From the NCBI GenBank assembly GCA_024364735.1, contig JAGFNQ010009473.1, forward strand, positions 62,001-126,000: DNA of 64,000 nucleotides, written 5' to 3'. The DNA is from Boesenbergia rotunda (lineage: Eukaryota > Streptophyta > Magnoliopsida > Zingiberales > Zingiberaceae). Of this stretch, positions 25,069 to 35,682 are shown piece after piece; the stretch's first letter is position 1, and each line of letters starts with the position of its first letter. The notes beneath the pieces are model-generated. The model did not search any database. It saw only the letters and a list, made by a program, of their open reading frames with translations, and was not told the DNA's origin. Position numbers and translations under genes: made by a program.

Positions 25069-28000
25069 CTAGTTCTTCACGGTGGTGACATGCTTCAAAA
25101 GAATTTGAACCACATCATCAGCAATATCTGTTGCCTGCGACCTTAGGTGGTGGATCTTCTCTTCAGTTTCTTGTTCAAGGCGCTTAACATTGGCTCCGGA
25201 ATCTCCACTGCTCTGTTTTATTATGAGTAATAAATTGTCAGTAAGGGCGCATGCTTGATAACATTTTCTTGGCCAGTTCAACATATACCTGAGCTAGCTT
25301 CCTCTGGAACTCGGCTTCCGTTTGGGCACGATATGCAGCAATCTCCTTATCTGCTTCTTCTTTAGCTTGCTTCAGCCTAGCAGATTTAGCTGTGGCACAA
25401 GAAAACATAAACATGGGATAGTAAAGTTTCATTGATCATGTATCCAGTCAGATGGACACAAACACATATGGGAGTGATTATTTTGGACAAGTATAATGAA
25501 ATTAGTTGCATGCTCTTAGGCGATAATGCCTAGAATTTTCTTCTACATTTCTTTCTATGAAGATGACACAGAAATATGTGCACTTGGTTCTCGATGAGGG
25601 AAAACAAAATATATATGTGAATAAGAGTAACAATGTAGCTGTTGGCGGTCCTGTAACCTTTTTATAATCTCCGCGGTATTTGACTTAGTCGATTTTACTC
25701 GACCGTCGGAACTTCCGGGAGGTTGCTGCCGGGAGGTAGCAAACTGAATTTGTTTACGTCGAGGCTAGTGTTGGACACTATCTCCGTAAAACGATATTGC
25801 TCCGCTACGGTGCTCACGGATAGCAGCAATTCGTTCCCAAGATACAACGACGTCGTCTCGGAATAGTAGCACTTCAAATTCCGAAACCGGCGAACCTTTC
25901 CGTAGGATTTTTGGGACTCTCGATGCAGAAGATGAGCTCTCTAATGCTTAGATGCTTGAATGCTTCGAATGATTGAATGAATATTTCCAAAGGAGGGATC
26001 CTTTATATAGTAGGTGAAGAGGCAAGTGACCCTTGGCGAGGACTGATCCGAACCATCAGTTCATAACCCTTTAAAGGGTTCTGATCTCAGCCATTAGATC
26101 TGAAGAGTTATAACTCTTCAGATGGCTTTTAATCTGGTTCGTTAGATCCGAAGAGATTTTAACTCAATCTAATCTCGTCCGCTGGATTCGAAGAGTTATA
26201 ACTCTTCATCCCATCTTTGATCTGAGCCGTCAGATTACTCCATTTAATCCGACGCTCCAGATCAGTCCCCTCGCTAATGGTCTGATCGTGACCCTGCAGT
26301 ATCAACGATCCAGATCGCGCCCCATGCGATCTTGTTGCCATCTTCGATCCAACGATCGTCATCTGTCTGCCCAGTCAATAGCCCAGTCAGCGCTCTCCCT
26401 GCACAGTCATGTGTCACGCAGGCACGCCACGTCATCCGTGACCATGCCACGTCACTGCCACGTGGAGCATAAATGAAGCTCCTCAATGCTCCTCGCGACG
26501 ATGCGTACGTGCAAAGTGCAAAGTGCGCTAACAAAGCGTCCATTGCGCGCGTGCGCGCGTGGCGGGTGGCGGGCTCGCAGGTGCGAGCACCTGCTCGCCC
26601 AAGGGTAGAGAGCACCTGTGCTTTTTGTATTGACTGCAAAAGCACAGCAACACATATAAGGAGACATTGGCTTTCGCCAATTAGAGATGTGGGACTAATC
26701 CCCATCTTTCTCCTTAACGCTATTTTGAGCACGACTTTAAACACTTAATTTCTCATTCACCCGTAATTGGTTTTGAGCAAATTAATAGTCTAGATTTATC
26801 TACGCGAAACGTAGATTTCGATTTTGAAGTCAAATAAGACTTTCATCGATCGATGGTACTTTGATTTCGCCTCGCAAAATCATATCCAACAATCCCCCAC
26901 ATGAATGGAAATTAATGTATGCATGTATGCATGTTGACACTTTACAAGAGTCCAATCGATAAGTCAAAGCATCGGGAGAGGTAGCTTGTGGCTTTGAACC
27001 TTCCGTAGTGGAATGCTATCGAGTATACTAGGCTGCGCAGTGAACGTGATGTCTTGAACTGCTCAGCTGTTGGTGTATACTAAGACAATAACACCCACAC
27101 AGAGACTTATCTCCCCTACTTTTGGTTCTCATGGTTGGTTCCGTTTCGGTCATGGACACCCATCGGGAGAGGTAGCTTGTGGCTTTGAACCTTCCGTAGT
27201 GGAATGCTATCGAGTATACTAGGCTGCGCAGTGAACGTGATGTCTTGAACTGCTCAGCTGTTGGTGTATACTAAGACAATAACACCCACACAAAGACTTA
27301 TCTCCCCTACTTTTGGTTCTCATGGTTGGTTCCGTTTCGGCCATGGACACCTTCTTGGATTCATGAGTGTTTTATTGAAGCGACCTGTCTTCACACTCAC
27401 ATAAGTGACACTTCTATCTAGAGTATCCTACCATACTCTATCTTATAAAGGTATAGAAGTCATTAAAAGCATATGCTTAACCTCACTACATGTGATAGGA
27501 CAGCACCAATTCATCCTAGGTTTGGGATAGAGATAACACATCTCTTGTGCTGTTACACAACTTCTGTAACTTCGTTGTCCCATTGAACCAAGATCTTGGG
27601 ATCTCCAGTCAACAAGGTTGGGTTACCGTTACAGCCGTTTTTAGTTGTAGATTTTTAATCTCATTCCTCTTGATGAGCAGTATACTTGATCTCGATTTAG
27701 CCCCTTCGTAAGGGAATCTGCCAAATTATCTTTAGATTTGACATAATCGATTGCAATCACTCCATTCGAGATCAACTGCCTGATGGTATTATGTCGACGG
27801 CGTATATGTCGTGACTTACCATTGTACATGCTACTCTGTGCTCTTCCAATCGCCGATTGACTATCACAGTGGATAAGTACGGCGGGCACAGGTTTCATCC
27901 AGCTCGGAATATCTTCCAAGAAGTTCCGCAGCCATTCAGCTTCTTCAGCTACTTTGTCAAGTGCTATAAACTCGAATTCCATAGTAGACCGAGCAATGCA

Positions 28001-31000
28001 CGTCTGCTTAGTGGATTTCCAAGACACCGCTCCCCCACCGATCGTGAATACATATCCACTAGTGGATTTAGAGTCTTTTGTATCCGATATCCAATTAGCA
28101 TCACAATATCCCTCTAAGACAGCGGGATACTTTCCATAATGTAATCCGTAGTTCATAGTATATTTCAAATATCTAAGAACTCGCATTAATGCTTTCCAAT
28201 GAGTGTCGTTTGGATTACTCGTGAAACGACTCAATTTGTTGACCACACAGGCAATATCCGGGCGAGTGCAGTTTGTGAGATACATTAAACTGCCTATTAT
28301 TCGAGAATATTCCAATTGTGATATGGGTTCACCATGGTTTTTTGCTAAGTGTTGACTTAGATCCATCGGCGTTTTGACAGTAGAGAGGTCGTATGCATTG
28401 AACCTTTTCAATATTGACTCTACATAATGGGATTGTTTTAAAACTATCCCATCGGATGTCTTGAGAATTTTAATTCCCAATATGACATCTGCTAGACCCA
28501 TATCTTTCATGTCGAAATTCTTGGTCAACATTTTCTTAGTATTCATGATTATATCATGATTACTTCCCATTATAAGCATATCGTCTACGTATAGACAGAT
28601 GATTACATAGCTTTCAGGTGTGCTTTTGACATAAATGCATTTGTCACATTCATTTATTTTGAATTCGTTTGACAGCATTATTTTGTCAAATTTTTCGTGC
28701 CACTGTTTGGGCGCTTGTTTAAGTCCGTACAACGACTTAACAAGTCGACACACCTTGTCCTCTTTTCCCGGAGCTACGAACCCCTCGGGTTGCTCCATGT
28801 AGATTTCTTCTTCCAATTCACCATTTAAGAATGCAGTCTTAACATCCATTTGGTGTATTTCAAGGTCATACAATGCTGCTATAGCTATCAGCACTCGTAT
28901 GGACGTAATCCTTGTCACCGGTGAGTAGGTATCGAAGTAATCTAAGCCTTCCTTTTGCTTGTACCCTTTGGCTACAAGTCTGGCCTTATACTTGTCAACC
29001 GATCCATCAGCTTTATACTTGCGTTTTAGTATCCACTTACAACTTAATGGTTTAGAACCAGAAGGAAGGTCTACTAATTCCCAAGTATGGTTATTCATAA
29101 TGGACTCGATTTCACTATTGACTGCTTCTTTCCACAATGGGGCATCGGGACCAGAGAGAGCTTCACTTAATATTCTTGGCTCCATTTCCGACATAAAAGT
29201 CATGAAATCCGGCCCGAACGATTTCTCAACTCTAGCCCGTTTGCTCCGTCGTGGCTCTTCGATTTGATCGTCAATAGTCCTTTTATGACAACTAAGTTCT
29301 GGAATGTTATCTTCGTTTGGACTTTCGTTGTCATCACTTTGAACGTTTCCCTTTTTATTTGGGAACACGTCTTCAAAGAATATTGCATTCCGAGATTCAA
29401 TGGTTGTACCCACATGAATATCAGGAATGTCTGACTTATGAACTATGAAGCGATATGCACTACTGTTTTGGGCATATCCGACAAATATCACATCGAACGT
29501 TTTAGGTCCGATCTTTACTTGCTTTGGCTTAGGTACTTCGACCTTTGCTAAGCACCCCCACACTTTCAAGTATTTGTATGACGGCTCGCGACCTTTCCAT
29601 AGTTCATATGACGTTTTGTCATTTTTCTTGTGAGGGATTTTATTGAGAATATGGTTTGCTGATAATATAGCTTCCCCTCACAAGTTCTGGGGTAAGCCTG
29701 AATTTATTAGCAAAGCATTCATCATTTCTTTCAGTGTCTGATTTTTACGTTCAGCAACGCCATTCGATTGGGGTGAGTAGGGCGCCGTTGTCTGATGAAT
29801 AATGCCAAATTCTGAGCAGAATTCATCAAACGGTGCACCATATTCTCCACCTCTATCGCTACGAATTGTTTTAATTCGTTTATCAAGTTGATTCTCAACT
29901 TCAGTTTTATAGGTTCTAAAAGCTTCTAAGGCTTCGTCTTTACTTTTTAAAAGAAAGACATAACAGAACCTCGTGCAGTCATCGATAAAAGTAACGAAGT
30001 ACTTTTTACCTCCTCTAGTTTGCACGAATTTTAAATCACATAGATCACTATGTATTAATTCTAGAGGCGTCGTTGACCTTTCCACCGAGTGAAAGGGTAG
30101 TCTCGTCATTTTCGCTTCCACACACACTTCACATTTGTGCATTTTGTCAATATCGATGTTCGGTAATAAATTTAGCTTGACGAGACGTTTTAGTGTATTA
30201 TTGTTAACATGTCCGAGTCGATCATGCCATAAATAAAAACACTCAACAACATAGCTGGAAGCTTTTATTTTATTACCATTAAATTCAAGGTGTACAGTCA
30301 TTACAACCATCTTGAACAGATTTTGTTCCAAGTATCCCTTACCTATGAAGACACCGTTCTTCGTAAGTACAAAGTTGTTGGACTGGAACACCAATTTGAA
30401 GCTGGCTTTAACAAGTGCCGCTCCAGAAACTAAGTTCTTCCTGATGTCGGGAACATAGAGCACATCAATGAGAGTTAGCTCCTTTCCGGACGTCATTTTC
30501 AGAACTACTTTCCCGAGTCCAACAATCGGGGATGAAGCGGAATTGCCCATAAAGAGCGTTCTTCCGCTTATCGGGGTATACGTGGAGAACAGCGCCTTAT
30601 CTGAACAGATATGGCGTGTTGCTCCAGTATCGATCCACCACTGCCTCGGGTTGTCCACCACCGTATTGGCTTCAAACACGACCGCAGCGAGGTCCAGGTC
30701 CATTTCGTTGGAAGTTGCGACCTGGTTTGCAACATCCTTCCGGCCTTTGGTTGGCTTCTTCGGACGTCTGCAGTCTTTGGACATGTGTCCTGACTTTCCG
30801 CAGTTGTAGCAAGACCCCTTGAATTTGCCTTGAGCCTTCTTGATTGGTTGTTTCGGCTTCTTGGCTCTCAGTTCCGCCAGGTTGGACATCTCGTCAACTG
30901 TCCGCTTTGTTCCTTTAGAGTCGGAAAATTTTCGGTTATCCTCCTCTATGCGCAGCTTCAGGATCAGGTCTTCAAGTGTCATCTCCTTTTGCTTGTGCTT

Positions 31001-33360
31001 CAGGTAATTTTTGAAATCCTTCCACGACGGAGGGAGTTTCTCGATTACCGCGGCCACCTTGAATGATTCGTTTAGTGGCATGCCTTCGGCGTCCAGATCA
31101 TGCATTATTATTTGCATGTCTTGGACTTGAGACATTATGCTCCTGGAATCCACCATCTTGAAATCCAAAAACCGACCGACGATGAATTTCTTCAGTCCGG
31201 CGTTTTCGGTTTTGTATTTCTTCTCCAGAGATTCCCACAGGGATTTGGCTGTCTCAATTACGCTAAATACGCTGTACAACGCATTGTCCAGTGCATTGAG
31301 AACGTAGTTGCGGCACAGAAAATCCCCATGTGACCACGCTTCGCGAGCAGCCTGACTCTCGGAATTATTTTCCGCAGCGGCTGGCGGGTCATCACGCAAA
31401 AACCGTACAAGGTTTAGCGTGGTTAAGTAGAACAGCATCTTCTGCTGCCATCTCTTGAAATCGGCTCCGGCGAATTTCTCCGGCTTCTCGGCGTGCGGGA
31501 TGGAGGTCGGTATGTCGTTGATCACGGCCATTTCAGTTTGCCAATATCGTTTTACGATTGTTGGCGGTCCTGTGACCTTTTTATAATCTCCGCGGTATTT
31601 GACTTAATCGATTTTACTCGACCGTCGGAACTTCCGGGAGGTTGCTGCCGGGAGGTAGCAAACTGAATTTGTTTACGTCGAGGCTAGTGTTGGACACTAT
31701 CTCCGTAAAACGATATTGCTCCGCTACGGTGCTCACGGATAGCAGCAATTCGTTCCCAAGATACAACGACGTCGTCTCGGAATAGTAGCACTTCAAATTC
31801 CGAGACCGGCGAACCTTTCCGTAGGATTTTTGGGACTCTCGATGCAGAAGATGAGCTCTCTAATGCTTAGATGCTTGAATGCTTCGAATGATTGAATGAA
31901 TATTTCCAAAGGAGGGATCCTTTATATAGTAGGTGAAGAGGCAAGTGACCCTTGGCGAGGACTGATCCGAACCATCAGTTCATAACCCTTTAAAGGGTTC
32001 TGATCTTAGCCATTAGATCTGAAGAGTTATAATTCTTCAGATGGCTTTTAATCTGGTTCGTTATAAATGAAGCTCCTCAATGCTCCTCGCGACGATGCGT
32101 ACGTGCGAAGTGCAAAGTGCGCCAACAAAGCGCCCATTGCGCGCGTGCGCGCGTGCGCGGGTGGCGGGCTCGCAGGTGCGAGCACCTGCTCGCCCAAGGG
32201 TAGAGAGCACCTGTGCTTTTTGTATTGACTACAAAAGCACAGCAACACATATAAGGAGACATTGGCTTTCGCCAATTAGAGATGTGGGACTAATCCCCAT
32301 CTTTCTCCTTAACGCTATTTTGAGCACGACTTTAAACACTTAATTTCTCATTCACCCGTAATTGGTTTTGAGCAAATTAATAGTCTAGATTTATCTACGC
32401 GAAACGTAGATTTCGATTTTGAAGTCAAATATGACTTTCATCGATCGATGGTACTTTGATTTCGCCTCGCAAAATCATATCCAACAGTAGCAACCATATG
32501 CCCCAACCATTTCGATTTTGCTATGTGATCTTACCTACCATTGAGCTCTATGTAAAGGAATACCATTAAGATTTTCTTGGTTCCCCTTTTCCCCTCTCAC
32601 CTCTAAATATGCAATCAAAAGTGAACAAACAAGCCTGTATCTAGCCAAGGGGTCGGCGATCCTGAGGTGAGTGTTGAGTGTTATCACCTTTTGCTCCAAA
32701 AGTGAACAAACAAACAAACACTTAAACTTGTGTTGGCCTCTAGTTCTTGAACATGTTTACCGTATATGATCCTTATTTTTCTATCAACATTGGTAAAACA
32801 ACCAAGAAGTGGATGGAATTCATGTTTTCAACTACTTCTAATAAGATATTATTAAATACATATAATATGACCTAGCACAGAAATCGAGATAAAATCCATA
32901 TATTCATACCTGACCTGAGATAGTTATGGCATTTGAAAGAGTTCAAAAAAATCAAAATGACTGAGATGGTCTTTGCATAGACCTATCAACTCAATGGGAT
33001 AAAATTAATGTTACCGACAAGAATAGCTTGGGAGTCTAAAAGAGTTACAAGAGCTAAATGATCAATGTACTACAACTAACAAGACCTTTCATAGAACTAA
33101 ATGGGATCGGATCCATGTAGATGACACCCAAACACCCAAAATGTTGAGGCATATGTAGCCAATAGCTATATGACAAAAATTCCTTATAGAGCTTACAATC
33201 AGGGAATATATGGAACAAAAATTTAGGCATAAGTTCTCTGAATCAGAAATTTCAAAACTTAAAGGAATTAACCATTTCTGGCCTCATTGACAATGTGTTG
33301 TGCTTCCTGCTCTGCAGCCAATAATTGCTGAATTCCAGTTTGACGCCTGCTAGTATCCAT
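25069..33360 (-). CDS. VHA-G: V-type H+-ATPase subunit G
   Basis: Three coding exons, 33360-33273, 25389-25289 and 25212-25069, join in frame into 110 residues, the normal length of plant subunit G. The protein is a peripheral stalk (stator) subunit that, with subunit E, links V1 to the V0 membrane sector of the vacuolar proton pump. The N-terminal exon carries GIQQLLAAEQEAQHIVNEAR, the middle exon the coiled-coil LKQAKEEADKEIAAYR, and the last exon SSGDSGANVKRLEQETEEKI and the conserved end LLKHVTTVKN. All splice sites are GT-AG. The first coding intron is 7.9 kb because a 6.85-kb copia element lies in it in the same transcriptional sense; without it the intron would be about 1.0 kb. A spliced 5' leader probably begins near 35,480 (donor about 35,430). 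The gene looks functional if the intron is still removed. Confidence 0.95.
25635..25639. repeat. Target duplication GTAGC, left of copia element 1
   Basis: GTAGC precedes the left LTR and is repeated exactly at 32487-32491. Confidence 0.93.
25640..26891 (-). repeat. 3' LTR of element 1 (1,252 bp)
   Basis: The full-length LTR. U3 contains a block (about 26123-26465) missing from the other LTR, with three ACGT-core motifs close together (ccacgtca twice and G-box ccacgtgg, 26428-26463). A 60-codon frame at 25877-25695 is preserved in both LTRs. Confidence 0.93.
26428..26463 (-). promoter_or_regulatory. ACGT-core (G-box/ABRE-like) cluster in U3
   Basis: Two ccacgtca motifs and one palindromic ccacgtgg G-box within 36 bp. 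bZIP factors bind such motifs in plant promoters. The function is inferred; the cluster is absent from the 5' LTR. Confidence 0.45.
26892..26905 (-). other. Polypurine tract of element 1
   Basis: Minus-strand ATGTGGGGGATT directly abuts the 3' LTR, where the plus-strand DNA primer is expected. Element 2 has the same tract at 49441-49454. Confidence 0.85.
26971..27352. repeat. 191-bp tandem duplication in element 1 3' region
   Basis: Two nearly identical copies begin with atcgggagaggtagcttg at 26971 and 27162, downstream of pol. Confidence 0.93.
27641..29677 (-). CDS. Element 1 pol, C-terminal part: end of integrase, RT, RNase H
   Basis: Continues the frame of the gag-integrase segment after one TGA codon at 29680-29678. 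Reverse transcriptase motifs include MDVKTAFLNGELEEEIYMEQ, SLYGLKQAPKQW and the catalytic YVDD. RNase H follows (EGYCDANW, HIRRRHNTIRQL, DSLTKGL). Apart from the upstream stop no lesion is visible. The domain would act in virus-like particles to make cDNA. Without readthrough, RT would not be made. Confidence 0.92.
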   Translation of the reverse strand, partial: GEAILSANHILNKIPHKKNDKTSYELWKGREPSYKYLKVWGCLAKVEVPKPKQVKIGPKTFDVIFVGYAQNSSAYRFIVHKSDIPDIHVGTTIESRNAIFFEDVFPNKKGNVQSDDNESPNEDNIPELSCHKRTIDDQIEEPRRSKRARVEKSFGPDFMTFMSEMEPRILSEALSGPDAPLWKEAVNSEIESIMNNHTWELVDLPSGSKPLSCKWILKRKYKADGSVDKYKARLVAKGYKQKEGLDYFDTYSPVTRITSIRVLIAIAALYDLEIHQMDVKTAFLNGELEEEIYMEQPEGFVAPGKEDKVCRLVKSLYGLKQAPKQWHEKFDKIMLSNEFKINECDKCIYVKSTPESYVIICLYVDDMLIMGSNHDIIMNTKKMLTKNFDMKDMGLADVILGIKILKTSDGIVLKQSHYVESILKRFNAYDLSTVKTPMDLSQHLAKNHGEPISQLEYSRIIGSLMYLTNCTRPDIACVVNKLSRFTSNPNDTHWKALMRVLRYLKYTMNYGLHYGKYPAVLEGYCDANWISDTKDSKSTSGYVFTIGGGAVSWKSTKQTCIARSTMEFEFIALDKVAEEAEWLRNFLEDIPSWMKPVPAVLIHCDSQSAIGRAQSSMYNGKSRHIRRRHNTIRQLISNGVIAIDYVKSKDNLADSLTKGLNRDQVYCSSRGMRLKIYN
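29678..31531 (-). CDS. Element 1 gag, protease and integrase
   Basis: A 617-codon frame starting only 27 nt inside the 5' LTR. It contains a UBN2-type gag region (RWQQKMLFYLTTLNL), the CCHC knuckle CYNCGKSGHMSKDC, the aspartic protease motif WWIDTGATRHIC, the integrase HHCC region (HDRLGHVN, CEVCVEAK), and catalytic core residues within HSDLCDL and SDRGGEYG. It ends at a TGA where the related element has a tryptophan codon before GEA, so this is a nonsense mutation and not a natural domain boundary. Confidence 0.93.
   Translation of the reverse strand: MAVINDIPTSIPHAEKPEKFAGADFKRWQQKMLFYLTTLNLVRFLRDDPPAAAENNSESQAAREAWSHGDFLCRNYVLNALDNALYSVFSVIETAKSLWESLEKKYKTENAGLKKFIVGRFLDFKMVDSRSIMSQVQDMQIIMHDLDAEGMPLNESFKVAAVIEKLPPSWKDFKNYLKHKQKEMTLEDLILKLRIEEDNRKFSDSKGTKRTVDEMSNLAELRAKKPKQPIKKAQGKFKGSCYNCGKSGHMSKDCRRPKKPTKGRKDVANQVATSNEMDLDLAAVVFEANTVVDNPRQWWIDTGATRHICSDKALFSTYTPISGRTLFMGNSASSPIVGLGKVVLKMTSGKELTLIDVLYVPDIRKNLVSGAALVKASFKLVFQSNNFVLTKNGVFIGKGYLEQNLFKMVVMTVHLEFNGNKIKASSYVVECFYLWHDRLGHVNNNTLKRLVKLNLLPNIDIDKMHKCEVCVEAKMTRLPFHSVERSTTPLELIHSDLCDLKFVQTRGGKKYFVTFIDDCTRFCYVFLLKSKDEALEAFRTYKTEVENQLDKRIKTIRSDRGGEYGAPFDEFCSEFGIIHQTTAPYSPQSNGVAERKNQTLKEMMNALLINSGLPQNL
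31542..31558 (-). other. Primer-binding site region of element 1 (not tRNA-Met; matches own LTR)
   Basis: Directly after the 5' LTR the minus strand reads AT then CGTAAAACGATATTG. No initiator-Met-tRNA site (TGGTATCAGAGC type) is present. The 15-nt block (31556-31542) is exactly complementary, within the transcript, to LTR positions 31718-31704. Confidence 0.8.
31559..32486 (-). repeat. 5' LTR of element 1 (928 bp, U3 shortened)
   Basis: Same ends as the 3' LTR but lacking 324 bp of U3 (gap near 32064). TATATAAA on the minus strand at 31928-31921 is retained. The segment complementary to the primer-binding site lies at 31704-31718. Confidence 0.93.
31921..31928 (-). promoter_or_regulatory. 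TATA box of element 1 5' LTR
   Basis: Minus-strand TATATAAA; transcription should begin about 30 nt downstream, near 31,895. Confidence 0.7.
32487..32491. repeat. Target duplication GTAGC, right of copia element 1
   Basis: Exact match to 25635-25639. Confidence 0.93.
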
Positions 33361-35480
33361 CTCCAATCTTCTGCGAAGAAAAAAAAAAGGATTAACTAGT
33401 CTGTATTTGAATGAGTATTACAGAACATTTGATTTTCGACAAACATAATCATTGTCGTCATCATTACTATTAAAGCGTCAACCACAAGAATATTACCGCT
33501 CCAATCATTACTATATTGCTAGTATCATTAAATCATTTTTTATATATACTGTAAGTACAATAGCCTCCCTCTATCTCTTATACCCTCCACTAGATTCAAC
33601 TCTTCTACCTATAGAATCTGATAGTTGTTTTCGAGCATGCCCATACCTTCTTGCTCCTTTTATCATCTAGTGGAACCACATACCTAATTGCTATCATTAA
33701 TTAGTGTGCTTTTATTTAATTCTTTTTACTAGCTCCACACACCAATCTTAACATTCTCGTCTATATTATATTAACCTTCCCTACACGTTGCCTAATAGCA
33801 TTCCAACACTCTAATTCACAGCATATGAGTGAATACAGTGAGAATCAACACTTCACACAAATGTTTGACGATGAGAGTCTCTGAAGCATGTTGACTCAAA
33901 TTATATATTCGAAGAACAACCTAAATGCCTGCAATCATATCCTAAATACTAAACAATAAAGTATAACCAAGATGGATTCGCCAACACATTCTGATAAAAG
34001 CCATAACATTAAAAAGTATGTAGATTTTTTTTTAGCTTTGGATTCTGCTCATTAAAAAATTGTTGGGTTTTAGATTGTGTTTCAAGAGTTGCCATAATTT
34101 CAACAGGCATAAAAAAAAAACAAGATCAGGAAATTACCGATAAAAACAAAATGAAATAATAGTGTTGAGTAAAATGTGTAATGGAATCAGCTATTCCTCA
34201 TCGAGTATGCTAAAATGGGTAAGTAGCCTACTCTGTACAAAAAAAAAGGGAAAGAACAGTCTTCATATAAGCCTTGGAATTAACCATCTGATTGCAGTTG
34301 ACTTGAACCAACTTATCAAAAAAATTACAAAATCAAAAATCACTATGAGGTAAGAACCATGGAACAGATAAGTTTATAGCAGATACCAACTCCAAATGTG
34401 TCAAAACTTGGGAATTCAGTCCTCGAATGAGGAGACTGGTAGGCCGTGAATCATGATCCAACTGACTTAAACTCCATGAGGTTAAGATTGATTTAGCATT
34501 TTACATTAGCAAGTTAGATTTAACATGCAACTGTTATTATAAATAGTTAACTACAATAAGCACAGACCAGTGGCGTACTTTAAACATGCATGCAACCCAA
34601 TGGAAATCAGAATAAGGAAAGATCACTTCTCATAAAGCATGAAGAAACCCAAAAGCAAGTAGCAAAATTGATAGAGTTGTTTGTTTAGTTATCACCAATG
34701 GTGAGTTTAGTCTCAGTTTCATTGAAGGGATAAAACAAAGGAAAAATTGAGAGTGGAAGAATGGATCCTCGATCACTTATTCCTTTGACAAAAAGATGTA
34801 TATTTGAAGTGGTAAGTTTAGCCGCCCAAAATGGATGGAAGTTAATTAACATTGACTATCAGAAGTGGTGGTTTATCCTCTTCATTTCCATCTGTTCACG
34901 GAGTAACGGAGACAATTGAGAAGATATTCTTTCATCCCTCCAACTCTCCTTCTATCTTTTACTTTCTTCCAATGCATCCGCCTCTTTCTTTACAATCTCT
35001 CCGAGGAAACAAGGCATTAACCTTCTATAGGTAACCAATTGGTAATAACTAATAAGTTATAATTTTAGCGTGTGAGCTGATGCAGTCCTTAGCCAGACCT
35101 ACATTTTACAGGCATATTCCTATCAACACTTCTTATCGATTGATTGTCTGAAACTCCTATCCAGATCTAGCAAAAAAAAGTCAACTTTCTTCAAGGGAAA
35201 GAACGAAAAATTAGCAAAGCCGTTGAGTGGCTTAAACAAGGGCAATCAATCCGTCGATTCTGCAGATCTAACCAGTAGTATTCTTCACGAAAAAAAATCC
35301 GATAGAAAAAAATAAAAAAAAATAAAAAAACAATAGAAACAAATGGACAAGAAATACCACGATCCAATCCATGTACAAACAAGCAACAATTAGCAGAAGG
35401 AAGAAAAATGAGAAGCGATTACGATCTACCTCTCCTGCCTTCTAGCCAAGAGGCAGAAATGGGAAAGAGGGAGCCTCCGG
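33361..35480 (-). other. VHA-G: VHA-G 5' leader intron and promoter-proximal region
   Basis: No coding sequence. A minus-strand donor-like GAG|GTAGAT near 35,430, followed by an acceptor just upstream of the ATG exon, suggests a leader intron of about 2 kb. Inferred from position only. Confidence 0.4.
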
Positions 35481-35682
35481 ATTGCGTGGCCCTAATTTCT
35501 CTAGTTCACCCCAAGGAATCGGGGAGCGGCGCCTCGATCCTCAAGACGTCGTGGGCTCATTCGTAATTATCGATTGGGGAAAATTTCAGTTCGATCCTTG
35601 TCATATTCTTAATCTAAAATTATACCCCAGGAAGAATTTTAAGGGGTTTGGTAGTTTTATTTTCCAGAAAATAAGAAAATAA

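Larger units (their letters stand above)
25640..32486 (-). mobile_element. Ty1/copia LTR retrotransposon, element 1 (6,847 bp)
   Basis: Complete element with LTRs beginning TGTTGG and ending CCAACA, a 5-bp target duplication and an internal gag-pol frame on the minus strand. Domain order gag-protease-integrase-RT-RNase H is diagnostic of copia. The LTRs differ by only a few substitutions plus one 324-bp gap, so the insertion is recent. It lies in the first coding intron of VHA-G in the same sense. Confidence 0.95.

Noticed and set aside
25640..25652. Counting 25640-32486 as two separate insertions because the LTR lengths differ
   Set aside because: The outer target duplications GTAGC match and the internal region is continuous, so it is a single element with a deletion in one LTR.
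26274..26748. Open frames of 71-156 codons in the element 1 LTR edge
   Set aside because: They lie in U3/R non-coding LTR sequence, overlap each other on both strands, and are interrupted in the other LTR by the 324-bp gap.
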